Assembly: GCA_018136815.1 (NCBI GenBank)
Contig: CM030941.1
Coordinates: 672,939-736,938, forward strand
DNA length: 64,000 nucleotides
Direction of reading: 5' to 3'
From: Isochrysis galbana
Lineage: Eukaryota > Haptophyta > Isochrysidales > Isochrysidaceae
Under the pieces are notes generated by a model. It made no database searches and had not been told where the DNA came from. It saw nothing but the letters and a program-made list of their open reading frames with translations. This document shows positions 61,961 through 64,000 of the stretch, in pieces (position 1 is the first letter of the stretch; every line of letters starts with the position of its first letter). Both the position numbers and the translations under genes were made by a program.

Positions 61961-62149
61961 AACCCCTGTTTGACCGCCCTAGAAGATAACGTCATGTGCG
62001 AAAACACCGTCACACTGTCACACTCCTAAGTAAAAACAAAACTGCCGCCTGGTCCTTTTTCCTCTTTCTTCTTTCGACGGAACGCGACTTCAGGCCATCG
62101 GATCTGGAGGACCTAATATCATGATCATGATATCAGCATCTAATATCAG

Positions 62150-62300
62150 CCTAGTGGAGCATCTGGTATCTTGGGGGGGAGGCGGCTGGCGGGGCAGGTA
62201 GGAGGAAGGAGGGGCAATTTAGGAGGGGACTATGCGGAATCCTTGGACACCCAGGGGAGGTGGAAAATAGTAGGTAAAAAGAGTGAGTTTGAGTGTGAAT
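62150..62300 (+). repeat. dispersed repeat family R4, copy 3
   Basis: TGCGGAATCCTTGGACACCC and GAGGTGGAAAATAGTAGGTA match 28621-28680. Confidence 0.6.
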
Positions 62301-63751
62301 GACCGGGCTACTTTCTTCCTCTCTGCTCGTCACTCGTCACGGGCTCAAGCCGGCAGTAATACTACAGTAAAGAGTTCATGGTGCACCAATACTGTATCAC
62401 ACCAAATAACCCTGCCGTGGTCGGCGAGCGCCAGGCGGGCTGTTGGTTGGTGTGTTGCTGCACGTTTCAGCGCTTCAGTTTCAATGTTTTGATGTTTCAA
62501 CAACTCGGCGGCAACGGGCGGTCGCGGTGGCGCGGCGGCGCGGGTTTTCACCTGTCAAGGGTTCGGAGGGGTTCAGGTTGTTGGTGATCTCCTCGTGCGC
62601 CGGCCGGCTCTCGGCGATACGAAGGCCGGGCCCCAAAGCCCAAAGCAGAGACGGCGTGTCTCCCACCCCCGATCAAGAGGTGAAACCCAGGCCGCGGAGG
62701 GAATACCCCCCCGCGCGCCGCGCCGCGCAGGTTGAGGGAGAGAAAGTTCCCCGCGCCTCCCTTTCATGAGCGCACTCGAGTCGAGCAGAGTGGGGGGGGG
62801 TCATTGCGAGACCGCGAGATTGCGAGGGCGCCTTCCCCTCCCCCCCCCCCCGGCCCCCGCGCCCCCCGCGCCCCCCCGTGTCCGGGCGAGTCTAGGCGAG
62901 GGGGAGGGGGGGGGGGAGGGGGGGGAGGCGAGCTCTTAAGGAGTAGAGAAAGAGGAGCAGAGAGAGAAAGAGTAAAGGAAAGCGCGGGGGGGGGCGCCCG
63001 GGGCGGGAAGGGGGCGGGGGGAAGGGGGCGCGGGCGGTTGTGGAGTAGGGCTCGCTCGCCCCCAACCGCGGCCCCCCCCTCTCTCTCTGCCTTCTCCAAT
63101 ATATAATATATCGCCACGGGATCGCTTAGGTTGCGGCAGGGCGCGAGGGACACCCTCCCCCCCGCGCCCCCCCTCCCCCCTCCCCCCCCCCCGCGCCCCC
63201 CGCGGCGTGCGGCGGGGGCCCGCGCGCCCCTCTCCCCCGCCTCCTCTCTCTCCACTCGAGTTTCTCCCCTCTCTTCTCTCCTCCCCCTCCGCGGACGCTC
63301 ACATATAGCTCTTCTAGCCGCGCTCTTCCTCTCTCTCCCCCGCTCTCTCTCTCTCTCTCCCTCTCTCGCGCCTCTCCCTGTTTTTCCCTCTCCCCGCGTC
63401 TCTCTCTCTCTGCCTATACAACGTTTCTCCTCTGAGTTCATCTCCTCAATCCCCTCTTCTTTCCTCTCTCGTCTTGCAATCATCTCACACATATCGCAAG
63501 AAGAAGAACAGTGGGTAGTTCTCCCCTCTTCCTCCTTTCTCTCCGTTTTGTTTTCTTCCTCCCCCACGCTCTCTCTCTCTCTTCCCCCCCCCATCTCCCT
63601 CTCTCCCCCGCCCCCCCTGCCCAGGCAGAGCGCCCTCTTCCCCCCTCTCGCCCTCCTCCCCCCCCCTTTCCCCCCTCCTCCTCCAGAGCCCCCCCCTTCC
63701 CCCCGCCTTCCTCTGCGCCCCCGCTCGGCGCACAGCGGGTGAAGGCGCGCG
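62301..63751. other. upstream region of casein kinase 1, low-complexity
   Basis: Poly-C/poly-G and CT-rich tracts from 62790 to 63740, probably including the 5' leader. CCAATATATAATATATCGCC (63097-63116) is a TATA-like candidate about 640 bases before the ATG. No other gene seen; long Arg/Gly or Pro ORFs here are artefacts. Confidence 0.45.
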
Positions 63752-64000
63752 ATGGCGACGATGGAGATTCGAGTGGCCAACAAGTACCGCCTCGGCCGCA
63801 AGATCGGCTCTGGTTCCTTTGGAGACATCTACCTTGGCACACACATCTCGACGGGTGAGGAGGTCGCCATCAAGCTTGAGTCCATCAAGAGCAAGCACCC
63901 GCAGCTCTTGTACGAGTCGAAGCTCTACAAGATTTTGGGCGGCGGCGTGGGCATTCCCACCGTGCGCTCTTTCACCGTCGAAGGGGATTACAATGTGATG
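63752..64000 (+). CDS. casein kinase 1 (partial, N-terminal 83 residues)
   Basis: Start of a casein kinase 1 (delta/epsilon-like) Ser/Thr kinase; the window ends inside it. CK1 phosphorylates primed acidic sites and acts in Wnt-type, clock, DNA-repair and ciliary pathways. Visible: the typical start [20 protein letters not shown] with the Gly-rich loop [11 protein letters not shown], the catalytic Lys in EEVAIKLE, the alpha-C glutamate in [10 protein letters not shown], then GGVGIPT and EGDYNVM leading to the hinge. Two ATGs lie close together (63752 and 63761); the first gives MATMEIR. The long C/T-rich sequence before it is probably leader. Identity to animal and plant CK1 is very high by eye. 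Confidence 0.95.
   Translation, partial: MATMEIRVANKYRLGRKIGSGSFGDIYLGTHISTGEEVAIKLESIKSKHPQLLYESKLYKILGGGVGIPTVRSFTVEGDYNVM

Larger units (their letters stand above)
60283..61980. mobile_element. 1.7-kb hAT-like DNA transposon carrying a cargo ORF
   Basis: Inverted ends: left TAGGGCGGTCAAACAGGGGT (60283) and right, read reversed, the same sequence from 61981, matching for about 25 bases. Flanks share AGAAGATA (60275-60282 and 61981-61988), an 8-bp target duplication if the right end is taken at 61980. With symmetric ends it is 7 bp. The TAGGG start and 8-bp duplication suit hAT elements (inference). No transposase is inside; the only credible ORF is 60652-61218. Confidence 0.8.

Noticed and set aside
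62764-63828. 354-residue Arg/Glu/Gly-rich minus-strand ORF
   Set aside because: Antisense of C/T-rich leader sequence and of the casein kinase 1 start; low complexity.

Overview
This is a eukaryotic nuclear window, most likely from a flagellated alga with a secondary plastid (haptophyte or ochrophyte type; inferred, not proven). Three things point there. Genes carry short GT-AG introns (about 56-180 bp). There is an axonemal central-pair gene (CFAP54) and a ciliary/kinetochore-type kinesin-13. A tRNA-modifying enzyme (MnmG) carries a signal peptide followed by an aromatic residue and an S/T/R-rich stretch, the bipartite plastid-targeting layout of such algae. The standard genetic code is used; TAA, TAG and TGA all end genes. 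A 100-base run of N at 4201-4300 is an assembly gap.

Layout of real genes, left to right: SET-domain methyltransferase (+, 14-1021); syntaxin-6 N-domain membrane protein in seven exons (+, 5206-6600); an unrecognised gene (-, 8895-9990); two TLC-domain membrane proteins in tandem (+, 11346-12335 and 13533-14303); a giant intronless CFAP54 (+, 16369-25059); a four-helix U-box E3 ligase (-, 26624-27448); an acyltransferase-3 and a sulfotransferase that look like one gene split by an 11-base homopolymer (-, 28963-32171); a multi-exon GT-A-like glycosyltransferase with a membrane C-terminus (+, 37270-40820); plastid MnmG in two exons (-, 43225-45579); a short-chain dehydrogenase (+, 49750-50523); an RNA polymerase I factor of the Rrn7/TAF1B family (-, 54006-55961); kinesin-13 in two exons (-, 56858-59485); and the first 83 codons of casein kinase 1 (+, 63752 to the edge). 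The genes are housekeeping, ciliary or membrane functions. They form no operon or pathway cluster.

Between genes the DNA is packed with mobile-element debris: non-LTR reverse transcriptase pieces (2129-2518, 42109-42738), a Ty3/gypsy integrase-chromodomain fragment fused to a leader that recurs at 27.8-28.0 kb, a probable copia fragment, a tRNA-derived SINE-like head, two DNA elements with terminal inverted repeats and 8-bp target duplications (15114-15541 and 60283-61980), at least five dispersed repeat families, and very long CT/GA and poly-G tracts.

The most unusual signals are: (1) a 1.7-kb hAT-like element at 60283-61980 that carries no transposase but a 188-codon cargo ORF, with end remnants of the same family at five other places; (2) dispersed repeats whose edge is a short AT-rich palindrome that differs in sequence from copy to copy yet stays self-complementary, next to a conserved CATGG-containing block; and (3) a recurrent AGAGTACTCT / GTACTTTACTCC motif upstream of several genes, a candidate core promoter element. 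Exon boundaries were read by eye from splice signals and phase; no alignment or search was run.
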